Assembly (NCBI GenBank): GCA_047602295.1
Contig: JASGHP010000001.1
Span: 4,588,001 to 4,652,000 of the forward strand
Direction of reading: 5' to 3'
DNA: 64,000 nt
Source: JACMLD01 sp047602295
Lineage (GTDB): Bacteria; Bacteroidota; Bacteroidia; Chitinophagales; Chitinophagaceae
In this document: one piece after another, positions 1 to 8,410 of the stretch
Layout of the letters: every line of letters begins with the position of its first letter
How positions within the stretch are numbered: the first letter of the stretch is position 1
Program-made: the position numbers and the translations under genes
The notes under the pieces: model-generated
What the model was told of the DNA's origin: nothing
Seen by the model: the letters and a program-made list of their open reading frames with translations, nothing else
The model's database searches: none

Positions 1-1
1 T

Positions 2-670
2 GAAGGAGCTGATTCATTTATAACCGTTGATCATGTTGAGATTGCTTATCAGTATGGCCTTAGAGCAGTAGGCCCTGCGCACTACGGACCTGGGAGGTAT
101 GCCAATGGAACAGATGCCACCGGAAAAATGAACGCAAATGGAATTGCACTCTTAAAAAAAATGGATGTACTGAATATGATACTGGATGCAACACATTTAT
201 GTGATGATGCATTCTGGCAGGCAATGGACAACTTCAATGGAAATGTATGGGCTAGTCATAACAATTGCAGGGCATTGGTGAATCATAACAGGCAGTATAG
301 TGATGAGCAAATAAAAACATTGATTGCCAGAGGTGCTGTTATTGGTGCAGCAATGGATGCATGGATGATTGTACCTGATTGGAAAAGAGGAAGCTCAACA
401 CCCGAAAACACCGGTTGCAATCTTGACAAATTAATTAACCACATAGATCATATTTGTCAGCTTGCAGGCAATACTTTGCATGTTGGTATTGGCAGCGACC
501 TGGATGGCGCATTCGGAAAAGAACAATGCCCTTCTGATATTGACACCATTGCAGATCTGCAAAAATTTCCGTCTTTGCTTAGCAAAAGAGGTTATTCAGC
601 AGAAGATATTGATAACATAATGCACAAAAACTTTTTGCGCTTTCTGAAAAAAGCTTTGCCTGCTCATTAA
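2..670 (+). CDS. Membrane dipeptidase, peptidase family M19 (5' end outside window)
   Basis: The frame is open from the first bases, so the gene starts before the window; about 222 C-terminal residues are visible. Three M19 (renal dipeptidase) landmarks appear in the expected order: DATHLCD, where the His is a zinc ligand of the DxSH type, ASHNNCRAL, and GIGSDLDG close to the C-terminus. The family hydrolyses dipeptides with a binuclear zinc centre in a TIM barrel. The N-terminal HxD ligand pair and any signal peptide cannot be seen. The stop codon overlaps by 4 bases the stop end of the convergent gene at 667-945. Family assignment is firm; substrate is unknown. Confidence 0.9.
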   Translation, partial: EGADSFITVDHVEIAYQYGLRAVGPAHYGPGRYANGTDATGKMNANGIALLKKMDVLNMILDATHLCDDAFWQAMDNFNGNVWASHNNCRALVNHNRQYSDEQIKTLIARGAVIGAAMDAWMIVPDWKRGSSTPENTGCNLDKLINHIDHICQLAGNTLHVGIGSDLDGAFGKEQCPSDIDTIADLQKFPSLLSKRGYSAEDIDNIMHKNFLRFLKKALPAH

Positions 671-945
671 CTGGAAGGCTTTAATATTTCCGGGTTAATT
701 TCTTTTACTTCTATAGATTGTTCCGGACTAACGGCGGCTGCTATTTCTTTTAGCTCTTCTGCTTTTGCATCGGGGCCAGAGTAAAGCATGAAAAAAGTGT
801 ACTCATTAGAACCCAAATCTTCGCCGTTGCAACCAGCCATATTGCTTTGGTGAATGAGTATGTCTTTATTTTCACGCAACCATTCATTAATGGCATCTTC
901 CAGCATTGACTGTGTGCCCGCTTTAAACAATTTTACTTTGTACAT
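667..945 (-). CDS. Small conserved protein, possibly Cse60-like
   Basis: This 92-residue soluble protein has no signal peptide. Its N-terminus (MYKVKLF, then an acidic helix and a beta strand ending EYTFFMLYS) recalls small Cse60/DUF2758-type proteins, but I hold that only tentatively. It lies two bases downstream of the CsbD-like gene on the same strand, so the two are probably co-transcribed. Its stop end overlaps the end of the convergent dipeptidase gene by 4 bases. Function unknown. Confidence 0.65.
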   Translation of the reverse strand: MYKVKLFKAGTQSMLEDAINEWLRENKDILIHQSNMAGCNGEDLGSNEYTFFMLYSGPDAKAEELKEIAAAVSPEQSIEVKEINPEILKPSS

Positions 946-947
946 AA

Positions 948-1142
948 CTAATCATTGTGTGAAAGGCTTTCAATCCATTCTTTAATAGCCTGCTTAGAGC
1001 GGCCCATCATTTTCGACAGTCGCGCAAGCAGCTCATCTTCTTTTCCTTTTTCGTATATCAAGTCCTTTTCTGTGAGTTTTGTATTGTGTTCCATCATTTT
1101 GCTTTTCACAAAAGACCAGGGCTTTTCCAAATGCAGTTCCAT
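948..1142 (-). CDS. CsbD-like stress protein
   Basis: The 64-residue product follows the CsbD/YjbJ layout: an aromatic N-terminal helix (KPWSFVKSKMMEHN), then LTEKDLIYEKGKEDELLARL and a final amphipathic helix with SKQAIKEWI. CsbD-family proteins are small, abundant and helical and are induced by general stress; their biochemical role is unsettled. The gene is the first of a two-gene minus-strand unit with the 92-residue gene two bases downstream. The call rests on the pattern W..vK..L T..DL.y..GK..eLl..L. Confidence 0.7.
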   Translation of the reverse strand: MELHLEKPWSFVKSKMMEHNTKLTEKDLIYEKGKEDELLARLSKMMGRSKQAIKEWIESLSHND

Positions 1143-1297
1143 AAAAAATATTTTAGAATTTCGATATTCAAATCATTTTATAGAATAACAAATCCGTGCC
1201 ATAATCTGCTACTGCATTGGGGAAAACTGAAGATTTTTTTCTACAGCAAAAGAAAAACCATAGGCAAACATTATCTTCATAAAACATCATTACACAT

Positions 1298-2074
1298 ATG
1301 CATACTGCAATAAAATTTTTCTGCCTGCTGATAACGCTAATAAGTTTATCCTCACCCAAAATTGTAGCGCAAAACAATAAACCAAAATTTGCCGTATTGG
1401 CCATTGCAGAAAACGGTGGTCATCATATTGAATATTCAAAAGCAGCTAAAATATGGTTGAATAAACTGGCAGCCGACAGCAATTTCACGATCCATTATAT
1501 AGAAAACGCCAATAGTATTAATGATACAATGCTTTCACATTACCAGCTCTTTTTGCAACTGGATTATCCGCCTTATGGATGGCCGGCCAATGCAGTAAAA
1601 GCATTTCAGCAATACATAGAAAAAGGTAAAGGTGGTTGGATTGGGTTTCATCATGCGACGCTGTTAGGAGAATTTGATGGCTTTCCTATGTGGGATTGGT
1701 TCTCACAATTCATGGGCGGCATTCGTTATAAAAATTATATTGCCAGCTTTGTTTCGGCAATAATACATACAGAAGACAAAAAACACCCGGTAATGAAAGG
1801 TGTTCCCGATTCATTTACGATAGCTAAAGATGAATTTTATATTTACGATAAAAGCCCAAGGCCCAATGTGCATGTAATTGCCAATGTAGACGAATCGTCT
1901 TATACACCCGCTTCTACTATTACAATGGGAGATCACCCGGTTATATGGACCAATAAAAAAATGAAAGCCCGCAATATTTATATTTTCATGGGGCATTCGC
2001 CAGATTTGTTTGATAACTCGGCATACACTACTTTATTTAGAAATGCTATTTTCTGGGCAGTAGTTAAAAATTGA
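1298..2074 (+). CDS. Secreted ThuA-like domain protein
   Basis: This 258-residue protein has an N-terminal signal peptide (hydrophobic stretch about residues 5-24, ending VAQ). The rest matches the ThuA-like class I glutamine amidotransferase-like fold: FAVLAIAENGGHHIEYSKAA at the start, a central GGWIGFHHAT segment, HPVMKGVPDSFTIAKDEFY, and a C-terminal PVIWTNKKMKARNIYIFMGH. In Bacteroidota these domains are usually exported and linked to carbohydrate metabolism, but no activity is established. It stands alone on its strand. Confidence 0.85.
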   Translation: MHTAIKFFCLLITLISLSSPKIVAQNNKPKFAVLAIAENGGHHIEYSKAAKIWLNKLAADSNFTIHYIENANSINDTMLSHYQLFLQLDYPPYGWPANAVKAFQQYIEKGKGGWIGFHHATLLGEFDGFPMWDWFSQFMGGIRYKNYIASFVSAIIHTEDKKHPVMKGVPDSFTIAKDEFYIYDKSPRPNVHVIANVDESSYTPASTITMGDHPVIWTNKKMKARNIYIFMGHSPDLFDNSAYTTLFRNAIFWAVVKN

Positions 2075-2126
2075 GCTACATAACATTTACGAGAAGGAAA
2101 TTATAAGTACTGGCTAACTATGCATG

Positions 2127-2417
2127 CTACCAAAATGGTTCCTGACTCGTATGAAAAATTCGGAGGATGTTCACTGTTTTATTTATTTCATCAACAGTAA
2201 ACATAATAAGGTACGGGAAAATTGCAATTGGCTTACAACGAACATTTTTATATCGAATACTGGAAGCTGTTGGCAAAAGTGCAATATTAGCGATATATTT
2301 TTCTACAAGATCAGCAAACCTATAGCCTAGGTCTTCGGCTTGCTGATTATAATAATCTATTGCTATAAGTAAATCTTTATCGGCTGTAGGCGTAAGATAA
2401 ATAGTATAAAGTGCCAT
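2127..2417 (-). CDS. RelE/ParE-family toxin
   Basis: The 96-residue protein has the ParE/RelE architecture: a beta strand with YTIYLTPTADKDL, two helices (AIDYYNQQAEDLGYRFADLVEKYI), then the beta sheet core with IRYKNVRCKPIAIFPYLIMFTVDE and a C-terminal VNILRIFHTSQEP. ParE-like toxins poison gyrase or cleave ribosome-bound mRNA; which applies here cannot be told. Its ATG overlaps the TAA of the upstream antitoxin by one base (TAATG), the classical translational coupling of type II modules. Confidence 0.88.
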   Translation of the reverse strand: MALYTIYLTPTADKDLLIAIDYYNQQAEDLGYRFADLVEKYIANIALLPTASSIRYKNVRCKPIAIFPYLIMFTVDEINKTVNILRIFHTSQEPFW

Positions 2418-2644
2418 TACGGTTTTTTATACCGATGTTTAATATTATCCCATTTAAGCAAATAATCAGGATTATTTTTAATCGACTGCAATTCATTGTC
2501 GAGAGCTGCCTTTTGTGCGTCACTCAATCCTATTGTTTCCTCTTCAACAGATTCTAAAGCATCTACTTTGATGAGATCTTCAATCAAAGCAGCAGCGTAT
2601 TCTTTTTTTATGCGAAGATGTAATGTTTCTGCTGTTCTATCCAT
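2417..2644 (-). CDS. Type II antitoxin of the ParE-type module
   Basis: This 75-residue, acidic, mostly helical protein precedes the ParE-like toxin. It contains ETLHLRIKKEYAAALIEDLIKVDALE and a C-terminal ALDNELQSIKNNPDYLLKWDNIKHRYKKP tail, the kind of extended helix that wraps a ParE/RelE toxin. Such antitoxins usually bind their own promoter with the toxin. The first gene of the pair, as expected for an antitoxin. Assignment comes from context plus general form rather than a diagnostic motif. Confidence 0.82.
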   Translation of the reverse strand: MDRTAETLHLRIKKEYAAALIEDLIKVDALESVEEETIGLSDAQKAALDNELQSIKNNPDYLLKWDNIKHRYKKP

Positions 2645-2708
2645 TTTTTTATGGCCTAATTTTAAAATACCGGCGTAACCAAATATACAAAATTTACACC
2701 TTTATGGC

Positions 2709-2740
2709 AAGAGCACTAAATCAAATGATTTAATGCTCTT
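2709..2740. terminator. Strong hairpin between MFS gene and antitoxin
   Basis: A 15-bp stem (AAGAGCACTAAATCA with TGATTTAATGCTCTT, one mismatch) with a 2-nt loop lies just beyond the end of the MFS gene. On the plus strand it is followed by TTTTA; on the minus strand, the direction of the MFS gene, there is no clear U-tract, so terminator function is uncertain. Confidence 0.45.
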
Positions 2741-2755
2741 TTATCGCAATATTAT

Positions 2756-4069
2756 TCAACATTGGCGACAGGGATTAGAAGTTGCTGCTTTATCAGCATC
2801 CATCATTGCTTTTGCTGCTGCTTTGCTTTTAATATGCCTATCAATCATATACATCAGTGCTAATGCCACCAACATACTGCCTGTAACTACATAACCCAGC
2901 CTGTTATAATGCAAGATGGGGCCGTCTTTGCTTTGCACTACCAACATACCTGCAACGTAAGCAGCCACACCACCAGCAATTTGTTGCACAGATGAGTTAA
3001 TACTCATAAATGCGCCCCTGTCTTGTGGCTGTGGTATAGCAGTCATTAACGCACTCGCAGAAATCATGCGTGATGATATACCCATAAACAAAATAACGTT
3101 GAGGATAATAAGCATCCATAGAGGTGTAATGCCAAGATTGGTATACCACAACACCATGGTAATACTAATAAGCGTACCAATCACAAACATATTGTACTTG
3201 CCTATTTTATCGCTTGTCTTACCAATAAGCGGACCCGTGAAAATGGAGAACGCACCCGTAATGCCGTATAAAAGAGGAAGGTCATTTATATTAATGCCAA
3301 GATTATTGGTGCTAAATGCGCTGCCAAAAGGCATTAGCATAAAACCGCCGGTAGACAATAAGGTAGTAGCAATAAATGCACGCAGGTAACTTGAATGTGA
3401 AACTGTTTTTATCAAATGCTCAAACGGATTGCGATCATGCTTGATGGCCAGATGACCGTCTACCGGTTTCATGTAGATGAAAATAACAATACCCACGATG
3501 ATGCCTACACATTCAATCATCCAGAAAGGTGCATGCCAGTTAAACTTATTAGCCAGGTACAGGCCAATGGGCAGGCCCAATACCTGGCTGCCGGCAAATG
3601 CAGTTTGTACAAACCCCATTACACGGCCACGCACTTCCATCTTAAACAAGTCGGTTATAATAGCAAAACTGATAGAGCTGATTACACCACCGAAAATACC
3701 GGTTACTATTCTTGCTATTAGCAGGAAATGATAATTAGGCGCAATTGCGCATAAAAAAGTACCCAGCATAAACCCTGCATAAAAAAACAGTAACATTTTT
3801 TTACGATCGAATTTGTCTGCAAATCCCGCTGCCAGCAATCCAGAGATGCCTGCACTAAATGCATAGGCAGATACCACCAATCCAAATTGCTTGGTAGTGA
3901 TATGAAATTCTGGCAATAGAATAGCGCCTAATGGCGATAGCACCATAAAATCCAGGATAATGGTAAACTGCAGAATAGCGATGATGGCTATAATAAATAC
4001 CTGGTATGAATTGAAAACTTTTTCCTTCACAGGATTTATATCATTTAAAATATCTTTTTCCTTTTCCAT
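2756..4069 (-). CDS. Major facilitator superfamily efflux transporter
   Basis: This is a 437-residue inner-membrane protein with 12 predicted membrane segments. MFS marks are present: the loop 2-3 motif GFADKFDRKKMLLF, TDLFKMEVRGRVMGFVQTAFAGSQVLGLPIG in segments 4-5 (drug antiporter-like), and the second-half loop GKTSDKIGKYN. It best fits the AraJ/YdhP type of proton-coupled efflux carrier. It follows a small protein by 15 bases and a TetR regulator further upstream, all on the minus strand, so drug or metabolite efflux under TetR control is the likely role. The exported compound is unknown. Confidence 0.88.
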   Translation of the reverse strand: MEKEKDILNDINPVKEKVFNSYQVFIIAIIAILQFTIILDFMVLSPLGAILLPEFHITTKQFGLVVSAYAFSAGISGLLAAGFADKFDRKKMLLFFYAGFMLGTFLCAIAPNYHFLLIARIVTGIFGGVISSISFAIITDLFKMEVRGRVMGFVQTAFAGSQVLGLPIGLYLANKFNWHAPFWMIECVGIIVGIVIFIYMKPVDGHLAIKHDRNPFEHLIKTVSHSSYLRAFIATTLLSTGGFMLMPFGSAFSTNNLGININDLPLLYGITGAFSIFTGPLIGKTSDKIGKYNMFVIGTLISITMVLWYTNLGITPLWMLIILNVILFMGISSRMISASALMTAIPQPQDRGAFMSINSSVQQIAGGVAAYVAGMLVVQSKDGPILHYNRLGYVVTGSMLVALALMYMIDRHIKSKAAAKAMMDADKAATSNPCRQC

Positions 4070-4084
4070 ATTAGTTTGATTTTT

Positions 4085-4300
4085 TTAATCAGCCAGTTCT
4101 TCACAATGGAAGCCGGCTTCTTGTATTAATTGTATTACTGCGGGCATTGCAACAGCAGTAGATTCTATGCGCAATACCCTGTCTATATCCATTAAATCAA
4201 TATTCCAGCGGGTGATGCCGGGCTGCTCATCCAGTAATGGCGCCACTGTTTTTACCTGCCTTTTATTGCGGATATTCGTTTTTAAAATTAAAATGTCCAT
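4085..4300 (-). CDS. Small ferredoxin-fold protein lacking metal-binding CxxC
   Basis: I chose the ATG at 4298-4300 (MDILILKTNI), giving 71 residues; an earlier in-frame ATG would add 11 residues without homologous character. The beta-alpha-beta-beta-alpha-beta pattern (ILILKTNI, VKTVAPLLDEQPGITRWNIDLMDIDRVLRIES, AVIQLIQEAGFHCEEL) resembles heavy-metal-associated (HMA) domains, but the CxxC loop is absent, so it probably does not carry copper. It lies 15 bases upstream of the MFS gene and is presumably co-transcribed with it. Function unknown. Confidence 0.75.
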   Translation of the reverse strand: MDILILKTNIRNKRQVKTVAPLLDEQPGITRWNIDLMDIDRVLRIESTAVAMPAVIQLIQEAGFHCEELAD

Positions 4301-4390
4301 AGCATTTTTTTTGCTGCCATTTGCAGGCTGCAAGCAGCCAGCGATTAGCTGATTTACAAATACGTATTGGAGAAAATCTCCCTGGTATTT

Positions 4391-4409
4391 CTACAGTTGA
4401 AGAGTGCGA
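4391..4409 (+). repeat. Fragment of the TGCGACGCA dispersed repeat
   Basis: The string CTACAGTTGAAGAGTGCGA matches the first part of the dispersed element seen in full at 10391-10446 and then diverges. It lies in the spacer between the TetR gene and the small ferredoxin-fold gene. Because the match is short it could be chance. Confidence 0.35.
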
Positions 4410-4507
4410 AACAAATAAGAGGTTTTCAAAGAGGTATTTGAGGCTTTAACTCCGCCGGGATAATACAAATTCCAAATTCCCAATAACTAATAAACTAATC
4501 AATCAAC

Positions 4508-5098
4508 TTACGGTGTTAGCGCTTTAATTACCAATTCAAGTGTTTCATTTAATACTTTATCGGTAAGCTTGAATTTTTTTCCGCCCAGGCTTCGTCCTTC
4601 CAAATGAAATTTTACCAGGTTGTACATGGGTGCAAATGCAATTGACCAGTATACTTCCAAATCTACTTTCACCAATTCCTTTCTTTTAATGGCGCCTATT
4701 ACAAAAGCCGTCATGATATCTTTAAATTCTGTATGCACAATATTCTCAGCTTTTTCCTGCATGGGAGAATGCCGCAATTGCTCCATGAATTGCATGGCCA
4801 CCGGGTTTTTGATGTAATACTTTGCCCGGTTCATCCATTGAATGCGCAGGCCTTCACTAAAAGACATGTTGGGTTCAAAATTTTTCAGCATGGCGGCCGC
4901 CATTTCCCTGAAAGATTCTGTCCATAACTGCATTATCAAATCTTCCCTGTCTTTATAATAGATATACAAAGTAGCGGGTGATACATTGGCCGCCTTTGCC
5001 AGCTTCTGCATACTAAAACCATCCAGGCCCTGCTGCACTATCATTTCCACTGCTTTTTCCTTAATGGCCTGTATTTTATTATCGTCTCTTACTCTCAT
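4508..5098 (-). CDS. TetR/AcrR-family transcriptional regulator
   Basis: A 196-residue repressor. The N-terminal helix-turn-helix is clear: IKEKAVEMIVQQGLDGFSMQKLAKAANVSPATLYIYYKDREDLI (split over about residues 10-55). The remainder is a helical ligand-binding domain with no recognisable specificity. An in-frame ATG nine codons earlier (5125) would place the predicted operator 5115-5128 inside the coding region; the start MRVRDDNK at 5098 is therefore preferred. It heads a minus-strand cluster with the ferredoxin-fold protein and the MFS exporter, which it probably represses along with itself. Confidence 0.9.
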   Translation of the reverse strand: MRVRDDNKIQAIKEKAVEMIVQQGLDGFSMQKLAKAANVSPATLYIYYKDREDLIMQLWTESFREMAAAMLKNFEPNMSFSEGLRIQWMNRAKYYIKNPVAMQFMEQLRHSPMQEKAENIVHTEFKDIMTAFVIGAIKRKELVKVDLEVYWSIAFAPMYNLVKFHLEGRSLGGKKFKLTDKVLNETLELVIKALTP

Positions 5099-5114
5099 TG
5101 AAAGCAAATATAAA

Positions 5115-5128
5115 TGAATGTTCATTCA
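5115..5128. promoter_or_regulatory. Probable TetR operator
   Basis: TGAATG-TT-CATTCA is a perfect 6-bp inverted repeat with a 2-bp centre, 17 bases upstream of the chosen TetR start. Palindromes of this form are common autoregulatory sites for TetR-family proteins. Binding is inferred. Confidence 0.6.
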
Positions 5129-5396
5129 CTTAAAACAAAACAGCAAAATATTTTTTTAAATTATCGAGTCTGCATTTATATAAATCCTTTATGATGGGTT
5201 GATAGCGATGGCTGCTTATAATCCTGTTATAATCTCATTCTAATTCTGCTCTATGAAAACGTTTACATGGAAATAATTAAAGATTCTGGTCAATTAACCA
5301 AAATATTCTCTATGTTTAACGCGGCTTTAATGTGGTACTCCATATTGACTTGCCCGGTCTATAAAAGAACCGAAACTTTAACCAATTACTACTACA

Positions 5397-8300
5397 ATGA
5401 AAAAAATCACTACGATTTTAGGGGCCTTAATAGGCCTGCTGCTTGCTTTTGGTAGTTATGCCAGCCCTGGAAAAGGCGCTACCAAACACTTCACAAGTCC
5501 TCCAGACAAAACTATTACCGGTCACATTACAGATGCTGTTTCAGGAAAGCCTTTGGCGGGTGCTACCGTTTCTGTAAAAGGTACCAAAAGAACCACCAGC
5601 ACAAATGCAGATGGACAGTTTTCAATTTCAGTAATAGATGGCAAATCTGTTTTGTTTATCAGTTATGTTGGGTATACAACCCAGGAAGTGCTTGTTGGAG
5701 ACAAATCTTCAATAGAAATAAAAATGGAATCTGCCAGCGCAGATCTGCAACAAGTAGTTGTTGTAGGTTATGGTACGCAGAGAAAAAAGGATGTTACTGG
5801 TTCTGTAAAATCACTTAAATCAGAAGATTTTAATAAGGGCATCATTACATCTCCCGAGCAATTATTGCAGGGTAAAGTAGCTGGTGTAAACGTAACATCT
5901 GCCAGCGGTGAGCCAGGTGGTGCGCTAAGCATTACTATCCGTGGACCGGGTGGTATCAGAACAGGTAACACGCCTCTGTTTGTGGTTGATGGTGTTGCAC
6001 TTGATAATTCTAGCACAGGTGGTAGCGGCGACCCGCTCAATTTTTTAAACCCACAGGATATTGAGTCTTATGATATCTTGAAAGATGCATCTGCCAGTGC
6101 TATTTATGGTAGCCGCGGTGCTAATGGCGTTGTTATTATCACTACAAAAAAAGGCAAAGCCGGTGCAAATACTTTAACCTATACAGGTAGCCTGGGTATT
6201 TCAAACCTGGCAAGAAAACTACCCGTTTTTTCTACATCAGAATATAAAACGCAGGTAGTAAAAGCAGGTGGCACACTAGACGATAAAGGCGGCAACACAG
6301 ATTGGCAGAAAGAAATTACCCGTACTGCTTATACGCAAAATCATAATGTTAGCCTAAGCGGCGGAGCCAACAAGCTTACTTATTATGCTTCTTTTGGTAT
6401 GCAAAAACAACAGGGTATTCTTAAATACAGTAATGCTGACCGTTATACCGGCCGCTTTAATGCTACCCAGAAATTTTTGGAAGACAGGCTTACTGTAGAT
6501 GTTAATCTTACAGCTACCAGCACCTATACCCTGCGTCCTCCGCAAGGTGTAATTGGCGATGCTATTTCCAATAATCCAACTTATCCTGCATATGATGCAA
6601 ATGGCAATCCTGCTCAATATACTGCCATCAACAACCCACTGCAATCATTTACACTGGATAAAGAGATCACTAAAATCAATCGTGTGCTGGGCAATATCAC
6701 CGGTACGTTGAAGCTGACAAAAGATTTGAATTACAAAATGACTTTTGGTGTTGATAATTCAACCGGCACACGTGATGTGCAGGCACTGCCAGCAACTACT
6801 CCGCAAAGGGATGGCCGTCTGGAAACCTATTACAATACTAACCGCAACATACTGATAGAACATTACCTTAATTACACGCATACTTTTGGTGATCATAACA
6901 TCAATGCGCTGGCAGGTTATTCTTATCAAAAATTTTTCCTGCAGACGCGTGGTTATAGTATCAACAAATTTCCTATTACTACTGTAGAACCACAGTACAA
7001 CCCCAGCTATGGCCAGGAACTTACACTGGCAAACAATGCGCCAACTGGTTCCGCACAGGAAAACGAACAACAATCTTTTTTTGGCAGGATAAATTATGGT
7101 TACAAAAATAAATACCTGGCCACACTTAACTTCAGGGCAGACGGTTCAACCAGGTTTGGTGGAAACAACAAGTATGGTTATTTCCCCGCATTCTCTTTGG
7201 GTTGGAAAATAGATGAAGAGAACTTCATGAAAAATTCAGCCTTTACTACCCTTAAATTAAGAGCAGGATGGGGCCAAACAGGTAACCAGGAGATTCCAAA
7301 CAAAATCACCCAGGCTACATTTACCGCCAGCACGGCCGCCGCCAATACTTACCCACTCTATGGCACTGGCGCATATTCTGCCGGACTTATATACACAAGG
7401 CTTGCCAACCCGGATTTGCAGTGGGAAGTAAGTACACAAACAGATATAGGCATTGACTTTGGTTTATTTAAAGGCCACCTGAATGGTACTATAGACCTGT
7501 TTAATAAAAACACCAATAATATCCTGCTGAATCTTCCGCCCGGAGATCCTATTCAGCCCACTTCTAAATATTGGGCAAATATTAAGGATATGAACATTAA
7601 TAACAAGGGTATTGAATTTGATTTGGAATACCGCGTAAACAGTGAAAAGGGTATTCGTTATTCAATAGGTGGTAACCTTACCCTTATAAGCAATAAAGTA
7701 ACCAAATCACCACTTACGCTGATCCCATCTGGTTATGCTCAAGGTTCTGGTCTTACTGCATCTCCTGTAAATGGATATCTTAACGATCAGCCTATCGGAA
7801 CATTTTACCTGAAAGAATGGACAGGACTTGATGCCAGTGGGTTCAACACCTTCAGGGATGTTGATAAAGATGGTATCATTACAGACAAAGACAGGGTAGC
7901 TGCCGGCACTGCATTACCCAATAAAATGTACGGCATCAATGGTACTATCGGATACAAAAATTTTGACCTTGCAGTAAATTTCAATGGCGTTGCTGGTAAC
8001 AAAATATACGACAATACCGCCAATGCTTACTTCTATAAATTGAAAATTTCAAAAGGCGTAAATACAACTCCTGAAGCAGTTGCTTACCCTAATGAATCGG
8101 TAAGCAATTCTGCCCCCATCAGCACACGCTATCTTAAAAGCGGCGCTTACTTCCGTTTAAATAACGTGGCATTGGGTTACAATTTCAATACAACAAAACT
8201 GGGTATCAAACGCTGGGTTACAGCACTTCGTTTGTCTGTAACTGCACAGAACCTGTTTGTTATTACTAAATACAATGGTTACGATCCTGAAGTGAATGCA

Positions 8301-8399
8301 GACAGAAGCACCGGCGATGGTGTATTGTCATACGGCATTGATTACCTGAGCTATCCTAAAGCCAGGTCAATTATTTTCGGATTAAACGTATCATTTTAA
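5397..8399 (+). CDS. SusC/RagA-family TonB-linked outer-membrane protein
   Basis: A 1000-residue outer-membrane transporter. It has a signal peptide (residues 1-22), a carboxypeptidase-D regulatory-like domain (about 38-118: ITGHITDAVSGKPLAGATVSVKG split by TSTNADGQFSI), then the SusC signature VVVVGYGTQRKKDVTGSV, a plug domain (to about 230, with KDASASAIYGSRGANGVV) and a 22-strand barrel ending in an aromatic residue (NVSF). It forms the barrel of a SusCD pair that imports an oligomeric substrate; the lipoprotein lid SusD is encoded 11 bases downstream. No glycoside hydrolase is nearby, so the substrate cannot be named. Confidence 0.97.
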   Translation: MKKITTILGALIGLLLAFGSYASPGKGATKHFTSPPDKTITGHITDAVSGKPLAGATVSVKGTKRTTSTNADGQFSISVIDGKSVLFISYVGYTTQEVLVGDKSSIEIKMESASADLQQVVVVGYGTQRKKDVTGSVKSLKSEDFNKGIITSPEQLLQGKVAGVNVTSASGEPGGALSITIRGPGGIRTGNTPLFVVDGVALDNSSTGGSGDPLNFLNPQDIESYDILKDASASAIYGSRGANGVVIITTKKGKAGANTLTYTGSLGISNLARKLPVFSTSEYKTQVVKAGGTLDDKGGNTDWQKEITRTAYTQNHNVSLSGGANKLTYYASFGMQKQQGILKYSNADRYTGRFNATQKFLEDRLTVDVNLTATSTYTLRPPQGVIGDAISNNPTYPAYDANGNPAQYTAINNPLQSFTLDKEITKINRVLGNITGTLKLTKDLNYKMTFGVDNSTGTRDVQALPATTPQRDGRLETYYNTNRNILIEHYLNYTHTFGDHNINALAGYSYQKFFLQTRGYSINKFPITTVEPQYNPSYGQELTLANNAPTGSAQENEQQSFFGRINYGYKNKYLATLNFRADGSTRFGGNNKYGYFPAFSLGWKIDEENFMKNSAFTTLKLRAGWGQTGNQEIPNKITQATFTASTAAANTYPLYGTGAYSAGLIYTRLANPDLQWEVSTQTDIGIDFGLFKGHLNGTIDLFNKNTNNILLNLPPGDPIQPTSKYWANIKDMNINNKGIEFDLEYRVNSEKGIRYSIGGNLTLISNKVTKSPLTLIPSGYAQGSGLTASPVNGYLNDQPIGTFYLKEWTGLDASGFNTFRDVDKDGIITDKDRVAAGTALPNKMYGINGTIGYKNFDLAVNFNGVAGNKIYDNTANAYFYKLKISKGVNTTPEAVAYPNESVSNSAPISTRYLKSGAYFRLNNVALGYNFNTTKLGIKRWVTALRLSVTAQNLFVITKYNGYDPEVNADRSTGDGVLSYGIDYLSYPKARSIIFGLNVSF

Positions 8400-8410
8400 A
8401 AACTACTGCC

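Noticed and set aside
5267..5455. 62-codon ORF upstream of and overlapping the SusC start
   Set aside because: It overlaps the SusC signal peptide in another frame and has no recognisable features.
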